Source of the DNA: Hormoscilla sp. GUM202
GTDB taxonomy: Bacteria > Cyanobacteriota > Cyanobacteriia > Cyanobacteriales > Desertifilaceae
Assembly: GCA_005518205.2 (NCBI GenBank)
Contig: RFFC02000016.1
Coordinates: forward strand, 97,145-161,144
Reading direction: 5' to 3'
Length of the DNA: 64,000 nt
A model generated the notes under the pieces. It saw nothing but the letters and a program-made list of their open reading frames with translations. It was not told where the DNA came from and ran no database searches. The number at the start of each line of letters is the position of its first letter. Within the stretch, counting starts at the first letter, position 1. This document shows, in pieces, positions 35,646 to 44,875 of the stretch. Both the position numbers and the translations under genes were made by a program.

Positions 35646-36446
35646 CGGGTACACAAGTGTTTTGCTTCTTCAACAATTGAAAATTGAAAATTGAAAATTA
35701 AGAATTGAAAATTGAGCAAGATAAAATTGCTGATTGCTCCATTTTCCATTCGCCATAGCGCAGCGGAGGGGGCCCGAAGCGTGCGCACTGCGTATACGCA
35801 ATTAGCCATTTTCCATTCGCAAATCCAAATGCATGCATTGAGATGCTCCCGCAATAGCTTCAAGTTGGCTAGTGTTTTGGGATGTCAAAAAGACAGGCAC
35901 TCCCAGGCGATCCGCCCGGACACAGGAGAACTGGCACAAGCAGAACGGGATTGGGTGATTGGTCACGCTCAGACTTATCACCCTGAGATGAGTAAAAGTC
36001 AAATCGACGATCTGCGGAATTATAACGGCACCGGCACGACCGATGAGTAGCAAGCTAGTGGCGCAAAACTTAACGTTGAGCGCATAAACAAGATGCGCGA
36101 TCGCACTACTAATTGCGCATTTTGCTTGCTATAAAGCGGCGCTATCAGCTAGAATAGAGAAAGCAGTGGATGGCTAGCCCTGGCTGCTAACTATACGCGC
36201 TCTCGCAGCGGAGGGGGCCCGGAGCGTGTCACGCCAAGATATTTGCAGGCTGCGGCCTGAGCGCGTCCTTTGATCCGCTCTGTTATACTTGCACGGATCT
36301 ACTTGTTGGATTTGTGAGGGTTAAACGCAGCACCTCTTTTCACAGATCGGTCATCAGGATACATCATAGTCCCTGGTAAACACTAAAGTGTTTACTACAA
36401 ACGGTTCGTAGTAAACACTTTAGTGTTTGCGCCCCTCAACCAACTA
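35646..36446. other. Repeat-rich spacer before glgP
   Basis: Holds a (TTGAAAA)n heptamer array at 35674-35716, two GCAGCGGAGGGGGCCCG-type palindromic repeats at about 35759 and 36202, and short CCATTTTCCATTCGC elements. A frame at about 35880-36050 (LAQAERDWVIGHAQTYHPEM) is mildly protein-like but has no support. Confidence 0.45.
36376..36430. terminator. Paired palindromes downstream of glgP
   Basis: GTAAACACTAAAGTGTTTAC at 36376-36395 and GTAAACACTTTAGTGTTTGC at 36411-36430 are each self-complementary and complementary to each other. They follow the glgP stop by 17 bases on the minus strand and may terminate it. Same family as 21591-21649. Confidence 0.55.
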
Positions 36447-39029
36447 TTAACTATTAGCCCACAAAATCAACCTCGGCAGATAGGGACTGCTAAGATATTT
36501 ATGTTTAGGCAAGACCCGCAGGGATAAACCCTGTAAACCACTCTTAGTGTAAGTGATATTAGCAGTGTAAATGCTTTGGTTATCACCTATTTTGCCCTCT
36601 AATTCCATCTCCACTGGCACCCCATCGACAATTTGGCCATTTTCATCGATCGACCCCTGATAGAGTTGCACCAGCAAGTCATCTGGCGTTAATTGACCCA
36701 GGTTGAGCCGCGCCTTCACTGGCAGAGTTTGATTTACTAGCATCTCAGCCGGTTCAGCAAGATCGAGATCCTCGATCTTGATGTCGTACCAGTGCTCAAA
36801 CAATTTAGCTCGCCAGCGGGCCAGTTCCTTCGTCGGCTGGTAGTTGTCCGCACCCATGGCAAAGCAGCGATCGCTCGCCGGGAAATATCCCAACCGGGCA
36901 TAGTCTTGGACCATCCGGGCGGTATTAAACACAGGACAATTCCGACGAATTGCGTCCTTCATTTTTTCCACCCAACCACGGGGAATACCCTCCGCATCCC
37001 GGTCGTAGAATAGGGGCACTATGTCCTGCTCCAGAACATCGTAGATTGCCCCGGCCTCCGCATCATCCTGATAATTCTGGTCGGAATAGTCCTCACCAGC
37101 ACCTATTGACCAGCCAGTACGGGCATAATCTGCCTCATCCCACCAGCCATCCAGTATGCTCAGATTCATCAGACCATTCATCGAAGCCTTCATTCCCGAA
37201 GTTCCCGAAGCTTCCCGGGGACGCCGAGGGTTATTCAGCCATATATCGCAACCAGCTACCAGCAGCCGCGACATGTAGATGTTATAGTTGGGCACAAACA
37301 CCACCCGATCGCCCAGTCCTTCCTCGCGTATGCGCTGGATAATCTCGCGAATCAGTTCCTTTCCGGGCATATCCTTCGGGTGGGCCTTCCCGGCAATTAC
37401 GAACTGCACAGAATACTTGCTCGGCGTCAATGCTCCATCATCCAGCAGAATGCGCTTAATCCGGTTCATGTCGCGCAAAAACAAAGTCGCCCGCTTATAA
37501 GTAGCAAACCGACGGGCAAACCCGATCGTCAGCACTCCGGGATCCAACACATTACCAGCGGCGGCAATTTCTCCGGGGGAAGCACCCCGTTCCCGCAATG
37601 CTTGTTGTAGGTGCTCCCGGACAAACAAGACTAAATCCGAGCGACGCTGCTCGTGATTGCGCCACAATTCTTCATCGGGAATCTTCAAAACTCGTTCCCA
37701 GAGTCGGTCCGAAGCTGGTGCTTCCGACCACTTAGGTCCCAGATAGCGGTCATAGAGTTCCTGGGTCGGTTTAGCCACGCAGCTGCGAGCATGAACGCCA
37801 TTGGTAATCGGGGCAACGGGAACTTCGTCTACCGGCAACCCCGGCCAGAGGCTCTGAAATAGAGCCTGACTAACTTTCCCATGTAGCTTGCTGACGCCAT
37901 TAACAAAGGAACTCATTTTAATGGCGAAGGTGGCCATATTGAAAGGGGAACTCAAGTCACCTGTATTGGCACGTCCCAGGGCGAGGAACCGATCCCGTGG
38001 CAGACCAAAAACATCCCCATAATGCCCCAGATAATACATCATCTTGTCACCGGGGAACAGGTCGAATCCAGCGCTGACTGGGGTGTGAGTCGTGAATATC
38101 TGGGACGAGCGGGCCGCTTCCCGCGCTTCCGTAAAGCTGAGTCCCTCTTCTTGGATCATCACCCGCATCCGTTCTAGGGACAGAAAAGCGGAGTGGCCCT
38201 CATTCATGTGATAAGTTGTCGGTTTCAACCCCAAGGCTTTCAAAGCCCGTAGTCCCCCGATGCCCAGCATGATTTCCTGGTGAATGCGCATATCCTGGTC
38301 GCCACCATAGAGCCGACTGGTAATGCTTTGGTCGTAGTCAATGTTGGGTTCAATATTGGTATCCAGCATGTACAGGGGCACCCTTCCCACTTGTACCCGC
38401 CAGATCTGGGCATGGACTTGGCGACCGGGGTAATCTACCTGAATGCGCAATGGCTGTCCATTCGCATCTCGTTCTAGATGCAGAGGCAGGTTGTAAAAGT
38501 CGTTAATCGTATAGCGCTCTTGCTGCCACCCATCAGCGTTGAGATACTGGGAAAAGTAGCCTTCCTGGTACAGTAAGCCCACGCCCACCAGGGGTATACC
38601 CAAGTCGCTAGCAGACTTCAGGTGGTCGCCAGCTAGCACCCCTAGGCCACCCGAGTATATCGGTAGGCAATAGGTCAGACCAAATTCAGCGGAAAAATAG
38701 GCGTAGCATTCACCTTCCGGGCGCGATCCCTTTTGTTTGGCATACCAGGAGGTGCCATTAAGGTAGTCCTCCAGCTGGCGGGCGGCCCTATCCATTTGGG
38801 CTGCGAAGCCTTCATCCTCAGCCGCTTCATTCAGCCGTGCTTGAGATATGATGCCTAGCATCAGCACCGGATTATGGTGCGTCGATTCCCAGAGGTCTGG
38901 GTCTAGGCGTCGAAATAGGTCTTTGGTTTCAGCATTCCAGTCCCAATGAAGGTTGTAAGCTAGTTCACGTAATGGTTTCAGTCGCTCTGGCAGAGCGGGA
39001 GAAACCTTAAATGTCCGAATCGGCTGCAT
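36447..39029 (-). CDS. glgP: Alpha-glucan (glycogen) phosphorylase
   Basis: Releases glucose-1-phosphate from glycogen in the cytosol; GT35 family, PLP-dependent. 860 residues, the long form with an N-terminal DUF3417-type domain (ALPERLKPLRELAYNLHWDW). The barrel motifs YFSAEFGLTYCLPIYSGGLG, YHMNEGHSAFLSLERMR and TTHTPVSAGFDLFP are intact, and the PLP lysine lies in ASGTSGMKASMNG after RRPRE. C-terminal LNLGQLTPDDLLVQLYQG is typical of the cyanobacterial and actinobacterial subfamily. Start MQPIRTFKVSPAL at 39029. Monocistronic. Nothing odd. Confidence 0.93.
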   Translation of the reverse strand: MQPIRTFKVSPALPERLKPLRELAYNLHWDWNAETKDLFRRLDPDLWESTHHNPVLMLGIISQARLNEAAEDEGFAAQMDRAARQLEDYLNGTSWYAKQKGSRPEGECYAYFSAEFGLTYCLPIYSGGLGVLAGDHLKSASDLGIPLVGVGLLYQEGYFSQYLNADGWQQERYTINDFYNLPLHLERDANGQPLRIQVDYPGRQVHAQIWRVQVGRVPLYMLDTNIEPNIDYDQSITSRLYGGDQDMRIHQEIMLGIGGLRALKALGLKPTTYHMNEGHSAFLSLERMRVMIQEEGLSFTEAREAARSSQIFTTHTPVSAGFDLFPGDKMMYYLGHYGDVFGLPRDRFLALGRANTGDLSSPFNMATFAIKMSSFVNGVSKLHGKVSQALFQSLWPGLPVDEVPVAPITNGVHARSCVAKPTQELYDRYLGPKWSEAPASDRLWERVLKIPDEELWRNHEQRRSDLVLFVREHLQQALRERGASPGEIAAAGNVLDPGVLTIGFARRFATYKRATLFLRDMNRIKRILLDDGALTPSKYSVQFVIAGKAHPKDMPGKELIREIIQRIREEGLGDRVVFVPNYNIYMSRLLVAGCDIWLNNPRRPREASGTSGMKASMNGLMNLSILDGWWDEADYARTGWSIGAGEDYSDQNYQDDAEAGAIYDVLEQDIVPLFYDRDAEGIPRGWVEKMKDAIRRNCPVFNTARMVQDYARLGYFPASDRCFAMGADNYQPTKELARWRAKLFEHWYDIKIEDLDLAEPAEMLVNQTLPVKARLNLGQLTPDDLLVQLYQGSIDENGQIVDGVPVEMELEGKIGDNQSIYTANITYTKSGLQGLSLRVLPKHKYLSSPYLPRLILWANS

Positions 39030-39229
39030 TATCTATCGGGTCTCCAAGTCCAGTAGTGCTTATTTTATACCCTGTCCGAGTGCAAATCTGACTATTTTAA
39101 TACTAGTTTAGACTACTCGATCTGTTTCCGGTGACTTTTCGATCGCTTTCGACCTTGTCCTTTGTCCGTTTATTTACTTATCTGGACATGCTCCCATCAC
39201 CAGTCCCCTACAAGGGTAGGTTTTTAATT

Positions 39230-39520
39230 TTGACCAGATCCTGCGCGAGGGGGAGAGTGGGGGAGTGGGATCTGCCCTTGCGTCATAATTGTATCTAACA
39301 AGATAAGTATAATCACTGCTCAATTTTCGGAATCCCCTCACCCCTGATGAAAAACCGAAATGTAAAAAACCTACCCCTGTGAGAGTGGGATCTGCCCTTG
39401 CGTCATAATTGTATCTAACAATATAAATATAATCACTGCTCAATCTATGGCTGGCGCCACGCTGCGCGATCGGAACCCCCTCACCCCCTCATCCCCTCAC
39501 TCCTGATGAAAAACCGAAAT
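39230..39520. repeat. Tandem duplication upstream of the pst cluster
   Basis: Two copies, about 117 bp apart, of GAGTGGGATCTGCCCTTGCG followed by CATAATTGTATCTAACAA and AATCACTGCTCAAT, then CTGATGAAAAACCGAAATG. Starts near 39264 and 39382. Not coding. The rest of 39530-40100 has TGCTAAT heptamer arrays and no gene. Confidence 0.65.
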
Positions 39521-40105
39521 GTAAAAGGCGTTGCACATTCTCGGAATGATGGTTGATAATTTTCGCACTTTTGCACTTTGGCTAATTGCTAATTGTTAAT
39601 TGTTAATTGGCAATTAGCGAAATTAATAGACATATCACCGTCAATAATCACTCATCAACAATCCCTATCATCCCCTAATTGTGCGACGATGAAAGGCGTT
39701 GCACAACGACACCGATGATAAGGGTTGCTAATTGCTAATTGCTAATTGCTAATTGTAAATCGTTAATCCCGATAGTCATGTTTGGTCATGAATAGATTAA
39801 TTTCCTCTTTTAAATTAGCAATTAGCCAAAGTGCAATTTTCAACAATTGGCTACAAAAACTACCCCGATCGCGGTAAGGCAGGAGCTTTGCAGCAAGTGC
39901 TGAAATGGGCCTTGACCGCAGGTCAAACATACAGCCCCTTTTTAGGATATATTCTTTTGTTCTTAGATGTGAAGCTTAAGGTGCTAGAAGTTGTAAATAT
40001 CATTGGATAATCGAGATTGGTAAGGGGCTAAAGCCCTTAAAATTTGCCCAAAATTAACAGAAAAAGATGGTTTTGGAGAGCATATTCAATCGGAATTAAA
40101 TATAA

Positions 40106-40135
40106 ATTAACCTAATATTAACCTAATGTTAACCT
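40106..40135 (+). promoter_or_regulatory. Pho box (three tandem 8-mers) upstream of pstS
   Basis: ATTAACCT at 40106-40113, ATTAACCT at 40117-40124 and GTTAACCT at 40128-40135: three direct repeats with 3-bp spacers (11-bp period). This is the cyanobacterial SphR/PhoB binding pattern (CTTAACCT type). It lies 64 bases upstream of the pstS ATG and predicts induction under phosphate limitation. Confidence 0.85.
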
Positions 40136-40198
40136 AAGATTTAAGGTGAGGCGCTAAACTGCTGCCAGTGATAAATTATCGAAACATATCCCCTTCTT

Positions 40199-41257
40199 AT
40201 GCAGTCTGTTTTAAGCTTTGGTCGTAGAGCGGTTTCCATTTCCGTAGTCGCCCTCACCCTGGGTCTAGCATCTTGCGGTGTTGAGGAGAGCGTCAACCTA
40301 ACTGGAGCCGGAGCATCATTCCCAGCACCCCTGTATCAGCGTTGGTTTCAGGATCTGAGCACTCAAAATCCCAACCTACTGGTGGATTATCAGTCCGTTG
40401 GTAGTGGCGCGGGGGTGGAGCGGTTTACTCAAGAGCTGGTGAACTTTGGAGCTAGCGATGTGGCCATGAAGGATGCCGAAATCAGCAAGATCGGCAGGGG
40501 CGTGCTGATGTTGCCAATGACAGCCGGTAGCATTGTGCTGGCCTACAATCTTCCGGGAGTGCAAGAACTGAAACTATCACGGGAAGCTTATGTAGGTATA
40601 TTCTTGGGTAAAATAACCAAGTGGAATGACCCCAAGATTACTAGCACTAACCCAGGCGTCAACCTACCCAACCAGAAGATCGCAGTCGTACATCGTTCTG
40701 ATGGCAGTGGCACGACAGGAGTGTTCACGAAACATCTGAGTGCCATCAGTCCCGAGTGGAAACAGAAGGTTGGAGAAGGGAAAACTGTACAATGGCCCAC
40801 GGGAATCGGCGGGGCTAAGAATGATGGTGTCGCTGCCCAAATTGGTCAGAATCAAGGTGCGATCGGTTACGTAGAGTATGGGTTCGCTAAGTCCAGTAAA
40901 CTGAATGTTGCTTCCCTGGAAAATAAAGGGGGCAAGTTTATTAAACCAACAGACGAGTCGGCTTCATTAGCTCTGGGGGCAGTGAAACTGCCGGAAAATC
41001 TCCGCGCTTTTATTACAGATCCAGAAGGCGCAGAATCTTACCCCATTGTTACCTACACTTGGTTGCTGGCTTACAAAAAGTATGAAGATCCGAAGGTAGC
41101 AAAAGCAGTGGAAGAGGTAATTGAATATGGTTTGACTGAAGGTCAGAAAGTTAGTACGGAACTTGGGTATATTCCTCTACCCCAAAACGTCCGCGAAAAA
41201 GTTGCCAAGGTGGCTAATGAAATTAGCCCAGACTATGAGATAAATGTGAGCAAATAG
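40199..41257 (+). CDS. pstS: Phosphate-binding lipoprotein PstS
   Basis: Periplasmic phosphate receptor of the high-affinity Pst importer. 352 residues; lipoprotein signal with lipobox LASC (Cys26). TGAGASFPAPLYQRWF, VDYQSVGSGAGVERF, GASDVAMKD and VVHRSDGSGTTGVFTKHLS carry the phosphate-contacting residues. Start MQSVLSFGRRAVS. It is preceded by a Pho box and followed by pstC after 104 bases. Intact and of normal length. Confidence 0.95.
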   Translation: MQSVLSFGRRAVSISVVALTLGLASCGVEESVNLTGAGASFPAPLYQRWFQDLSTQNPNLLVDYQSVGSGAGVERFTQELVNFGASDVAMKDAEISKIGRGVLMLPMTAGSIVLAYNLPGVQELKLSREAYVGIFLGKITKWNDPKITSTNPGVNLPNQKIAVVHRSDGSGTTGVFTKHLSAISPEWKQKVGEGKTVQWPTGIGGAKNDGVAAQIGQNQGAIGYVEYGFAKSSKLNVASLENKGGKFIKPTDESASLALGAVKLPENLRAFITDPEGAESYPIVTYTWLLAYKKYEDPKVAKAVEEVIEYGLTEGQKVSTELGYIPLPQNVREKVAKVANEISPDYEINVSK

Positions 41258-41361
41258 CTCCAATATTGTTGATGGGCGGATCGGCAAATGGTGGGAAGAC
41301 GGACAGGGGAGACGCCCGTCCTAAGGAACGAACAATTGACAACTAACAACTTAAGTAAATC

Positions 41362-42318
41362 ATGGTTGCGGAAGCTAATAATGTTCGGGGAGAAAGTCGC
41401 GAGCGTTCTTCAGGGGAAAAGACCCTAGATCGGGGCTTTTTCTGGCTAACCAAAATATTTGCGTTCTTAATAGCGGCGATTTTGGTGGGAATAGCCCTAA
41501 CGGTAGCATGGAAGGCAATGCCAGCGATCGGGGAATTTGGTCTGGGATTTTTGTTCGGCAGTGCTTGGAATCCCGTTAAGGATCAATATGGGGCCCTACC
41601 CATGATTTATGGGACCCTGGTAAGTTCGGCGATCGCCCTGCTGATTGCGGTGCCACTAGGTTTGGGAACGGCGATCTTCTTAAGCGAGGATTTTATCCCC
41701 CTACAAATTCGCACGGTACTGGTTTTCTTAGTGGAGCTGTTGGCGGCTGTTCCCAGTGTAGTCTATGGTCTGTGGGGTATTTTTGTCCTGATTCCATTCG
41801 TCAGCAGACCCCTAGGGGGCTTTCTACACAATATCTTAGGCTGGTTGCCACTATTTGCCAGCGAACCAGCGGGCCCCGGGATGTTACCCGCTGGCATGGT
41901 ATTGGCAATTATGATTTTGCCGATTATCACAGCCATCTCCCGGGATTCTCTGGCCAGTCTGCCTCCCGATCTGCGGCAGGCATCCCTGGGTTTGGGGGCC
42001 ACCCGCTGGACGACGATCTTCCGGGTGCTCCTGCCAGCAGCATTTTCCGGTATTGTCGGGGGTATCATGCTCGGACTGGGTCGGGCGATGGGAGAAACTA
42101 TGGCCGCTACTATGTTAATCGGCAATGCTAATAAAATCGATCTCTCCCTCAACGCCCCGGCAAATACGATCGCCTCTTTGATGGCGAATCAATTTGCCGA
42201 AGCTTCGGGTCTACAAGTGGCGGCGCTGATGTATACTGGCCTAGTTCTGTTTGCCATGACCCTGGTGGTGAATATGTTGGCCGAGTCGATTGTCAGCCAA
42301 GTAAAAGCCAAATATTAA
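41362..42318 (+). CDS. pstC: Phosphate ABC transporter permease PstC
   Basis: Membrane subunit of the Pst importer. 318 residues, six spans. YGTLVSSAIALLIAVPLGLG, VELLAAVPSVVYGLWGIFVL and LRQASLGLGATRWTTIFRVL (coupling helix with the EAA-like loop) define PstC. Also LGLGRAMGETMAATMLIGN. ATG at 41362 follows a spacer with short repeats; 122 bases separate it from pstA. Confidence 0.94.
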   Translation: MVAEANNVRGESRERSSGEKTLDRGFFWLTKIFAFLIAAILVGIALTVAWKAMPAIGEFGLGFLFGSAWNPVKDQYGALPMIYGTLVSSAIALLIAVPLGLGTAIFLSEDFIPLQIRTVLVFLVELLAAVPSVVYGLWGIFVLIPFVSRPLGGFLHNILGWLPLFASEPAGPGMLPAGMVLAIMILPIITAISRDSLASLPPDLRQASLGLGATRWTTIFRVLLPAAFSGIVGGIMLGLGRAMGETMAATMLIGNANKIDLSLNAPANTIASLMANQFAEASGLQVAALMYTGLVLFAMTLVVNMLAESIVSQVKAKY

Positions 42319-42440
42319 GCAATTCAAAATTCAAAATTCTCTCATTCAAAATGGGGGGGAATAAATTGACTGGCATTGCTCTCATCCCCCTCCGGACAGG
42401 CGCTCCGCCTGTACTACGCAACTAAAAACTAACAATTGAC

Positions 42441-43325
42441 ATGGTCCAGAATCAACAATATTTGGATAATGGCGGTAGCAGTCTGATTCGGAATAACTCA
42501 AGTCCACGAGCATTATTCGGCATAGTAATGACGACATTGGCAGGTGCTTGTATCGGACTGACAATCCTGCCTTTGTTTGCGGTGTTGCTGTATGTTTTGG
42601 GGAAAGGGTTTGCCCGCCTGAATTTGGACTTATTTACTAAGCTGCCCCCAGCTGCCGGTCAGACCGGAGGTGGGATTGCTAATGCAATTATCGGCACTTT
42701 GGTTGTGGTGGGAATAGCGTCGGCGATCGCGGTTCCGATTGGCGTATTGGCAGCAGTCTATCTCTCAGAGTTTAGCGATCGCAAGACAGCCCGCTGGATT
42801 CGCTTTGCTACTAACGTCCTGAGTGGGGTGCCTTCGATCATTGTCGGGGTATTTGCCTATAGTCTGATCGTGCTGACGACGGGGACATTCTCGGCCCTGG
42901 CAGGAGGAATTGCCCTGTCCTTGCTGATGTTACCGACGATCGTCCGTACAACCGACGAAGCGCTACAGATTATCCCCCAAGATATCAGATGGGCATCGGT
43001 AGGAGTGGGGGCTTCTAACTACCAAACGGTGTTATTTATCGTGCTGCCAGCTGCGGTGCCTGCTATTCTCACGGGAGTGACCCTAGCGGTGGCCCGCGCT
43101 GCCGGGGAAACAGCCCCTTTGATATTCACAGCCCTCAATTCCAACTTCTGGCCGCGAGGGTTAATGGCTCCCACTCCATCCCTTTCGGTTTTGGTCTATA
43201 ACTTTGCCACGAGTTTCGATGCCAAGTTGCAGGAGTTAGCCTGGGCAGCTTCCTTGGTGCTAGTGTTTTTAGTCTTGCTCACTAGCTTCCTCTCTCGCTG
43301 GGCAACTCGTAAGAAAATGTATTGA
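42441..43325 (+). CDS. pstA: Phosphate ABC transporter permease PstA
   Basis: Second membrane subunit. 294 residues with six spans: GGIANAIIGTLVVVGIASAI, NVLSGVPSIIVGVFAYSLIV, and the coupling loop DIRWASVGVGASNYQTVLFI; VARAAGETAPLIFTALNS is the PstA counterpart of the PstC GETM motif. A hydrophobic first helix begins at about residue 28. pstB starts 30 bases after it, so they share a transcript. Confidence 0.94.
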   Translation: MVQNQQYLDNGGSSLIRNNSSPRALFGIVMTTLAGACIGLTILPLFAVLLYVLGKGFARLNLDLFTKLPPAAGQTGGGIANAIIGTLVVVGIASAIAVPIGVLAAVYLSEFSDRKTARWIRFATNVLSGVPSIIVGVFAYSLIVLTTGTFSALAGGIALSLLMLPTIVRTTDEALQIIPQDIRWASVGVGASNYQTVLFIVLPAAVPAILTGVTLAVARAAGETAPLIFTALNSNFWPRGLMAPTPSLSVLVYNFATSFDAKLQELAWAASLVLVFLVLLTSFLSRWATRKKMY

Positions 43326-43355
43326 TGGAAATTTGACTCGGGAGTAGCAGGAATT

Positions 43356-44171
43356 ATGGAAGTAAAAACCAAAAAGGTTAATCAAACAGAGACAGTTCTC
43401 CAGGCAGAAAACATCAATATCTATTACGGTGATTTCCAAGCAGTCCGGGGTGTTTCATTAAACATTCCCAAGCAGCGCGTTACCGCCTTCATCGGACCTT
43501 CAGGTTGTGGAAAAAGTACGATCCTGCGCAGCTTTAATCGCCTCAACGATTTGGTGAATGGCTTTCGGTTAGAGGGGAAAATCTATTATCAAGGACAGAA
43601 CCTCTACGATGCCAAGATCGATCCAGTAGAGGTGCGGCGGAAGATCGGCATGGTCTTCCAGAAGCCTAACCCTTTCCCGAAATCTATTTATGATAATATC
43701 GCCTATGGGGCCAGGGTCAACGGCATTGCTAAGTCCAAGGAGGAAATGGATGCGTTGGTAGAGCGATCGCTCCGGCAAGCAGTGCTGTGGGATGAGGTAA
43801 AAGACAAGCTCAAGCAAAGTGGTTTTTCTCTGTCGGGGGGGCAACAGCAGCGTCTGTGTATTGCCCGGACGGTAGCTATCAATCCTGATGTGGTGCTGAT
43901 GGACGAACCCTGTGCCTCCCTGGATCCGATTTCTACCCTCTCCATTGAAGAGTTGATCAACGAGCTAAAGGAAAATTATACGATCGTCATCGTCACCCAT
44001 AATATGCAGCAGGCTTCGCGGGTGGCAGATATGACCGCATTTTTTAATGCCAAGGCAGCAGAAGGTGGTAAGCGGTTTGGTTATCTGGTTGAGTATGACA
44101 AGACGGAAACCATCTTCCAATGTCCCCAAGAGGAAGATACCCAAAGATATGTGAGTGGACGTTTCGGATAA
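43356..44171 (+). CDS. pstB: Phosphate ABC transporter ATPase PstB
   Basis: ATPase of the Pst importer. 271 residues. Walker [10 protein letters not shown] at 47-55, Q-loop [20 protein letters not shown], signature [16 protein letters not shown], Walker [16 protein letters not shown]-loop [28 protein letters not shown] and the C-terminal [17 protein letters not shown] are typical of PstB. Start ATG follows GCAGGAATT. Last gene of the pst set; no phoU seen. Confidence 0.96.
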   Translation: MEVKTKKVNQTETVLQAENINIYYGDFQAVRGVSLNIPKQRVTAFIGPSGCGKSTILRSFNRLNDLVNGFRLEGKIYYQGQNLYDAKIDPVEVRRKIGMVFQKPNPFPKSIYDNIAYGARVNGIAKSKEEMDALVERSLRQAVLWDEVKDKLKQSGFSLSGGQQQRLCIARTVAINPDVVLMDEPCASLDPISTLSIEELINELKENYTIVIVTHNMQQASRVADMTAFFNAKAAEGGKRFGYLVEYDKTETIFQCPQEEDTQRYVSGRFG

Positions 44172-44242
44172 ATTCAGCCAATGATACCAATCCAGGGTAG
44201 GATAATTGTGATTTGATTGCTATACGATGTGAAAAAATGCTT

Positions 44243-44647
44243 ATGAAGCCTTTGGTCTCGCGTATTCTTCCCCTGATTTTGGTGGTCGCGATCGCCTTGG
44301 TAGGCTGTTCGACTGGTGGTAAATCAGGTCTGCTTACCGGTAATTATTCCCAAGATACCCTGATGGTGGTAGAGAGTCTCAGAACTGCGGTTACACTCCC
44401 CGATGATTCCCCGGAGAAAGCACCAGCTCAGGCAAAAGCTCGCGATCTGATTAATGACTTTGCCTCTCGCTACCGGCGGGATAGCTCTGTATCTAACCTG
44501 CCGTCCTTCACCACGATGCGCACGGCCTTGAGTGGTCTAGCTGGACATTACAGTTCCTATCCTAATCGTCCGGTCCCCGAAAAGCTCAAAAAACGCTTGG
44601 AACAAGAATTCCGGCAAGTAGAAGCATCTATCAAACGGGGCGCGTAA
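44243..44647 (+). CDS. psb27: Photosystem II assembly lipoprotein Psb27
   Basis: Lumenal lipoprotein that binds CP43 in assembling or repairing photosystem II. 134 residues from ATG 44243 (an ATG six bases earlier is also possible). Signal peptide MKPLVSRILPLILVVAIALV with lipobox VGC (Cys22). Mature four-helix bundle: TGNYSQDTLMVVESLRTAVT, SRYRRDSSVSNLPSFTTMRT, LAGHYSSYPNRPVPEKLKKR. It lies 71 bases after pstB in the same direction, but a functional link is not implied. Confidence 0.95.
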   Translation: MKPLVSRILPLILVVAIALVGCSTGGKSGLLTGNYSQDTLMVVESLRTAVTLPDDSPEKAPAQAKARDLINDFASRYRRDSSVSNLPSFTTMRTALSGLAGHYSSYPNRPVPEKLKKRLEQEFRQVEASIKRGA

Positions 44648-44688
44648 GGCGGACATCTCGCCTATCAGTGGTCAGCGTTTAAGTATGT

Positions 44689-44710
44689 AAGGTGGGCGGA
44701 GGCCCACCCT
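44689..44710 (+). terminator. GGTGGGC hairpin after psb27
   Basis: GGTGGGC-GGAG-GCCCACC at 44691-44708 makes a tight GC-rich stem-loop 44 bases after the psb27 stop, without a run of T. Similar to the hairpin at the end of urtA (12687). Confidence 0.5.
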
Positions 44711-44875
44711 ACTGGTTCTGCTAGTCAAAAAAACAGGCATAAAGCTCGAAGTTTTTTCGTTCTGGTCGAGATTTTCTGCGTAATATTTGATTAGCTCTAT
44801 CTAGCAAAAAAGCAGATTTTCATAGGATTTTGAGATTTTTTTCTGTGTTTAGACCATTACTTTAGATCGGTATTT

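Noticed and set aside
39174..39443. 89-codon frame with repeated DYIYIVRYNYDARADP-like text
   Set aside because: Arises from a duplicated non-coding segment; no start context.
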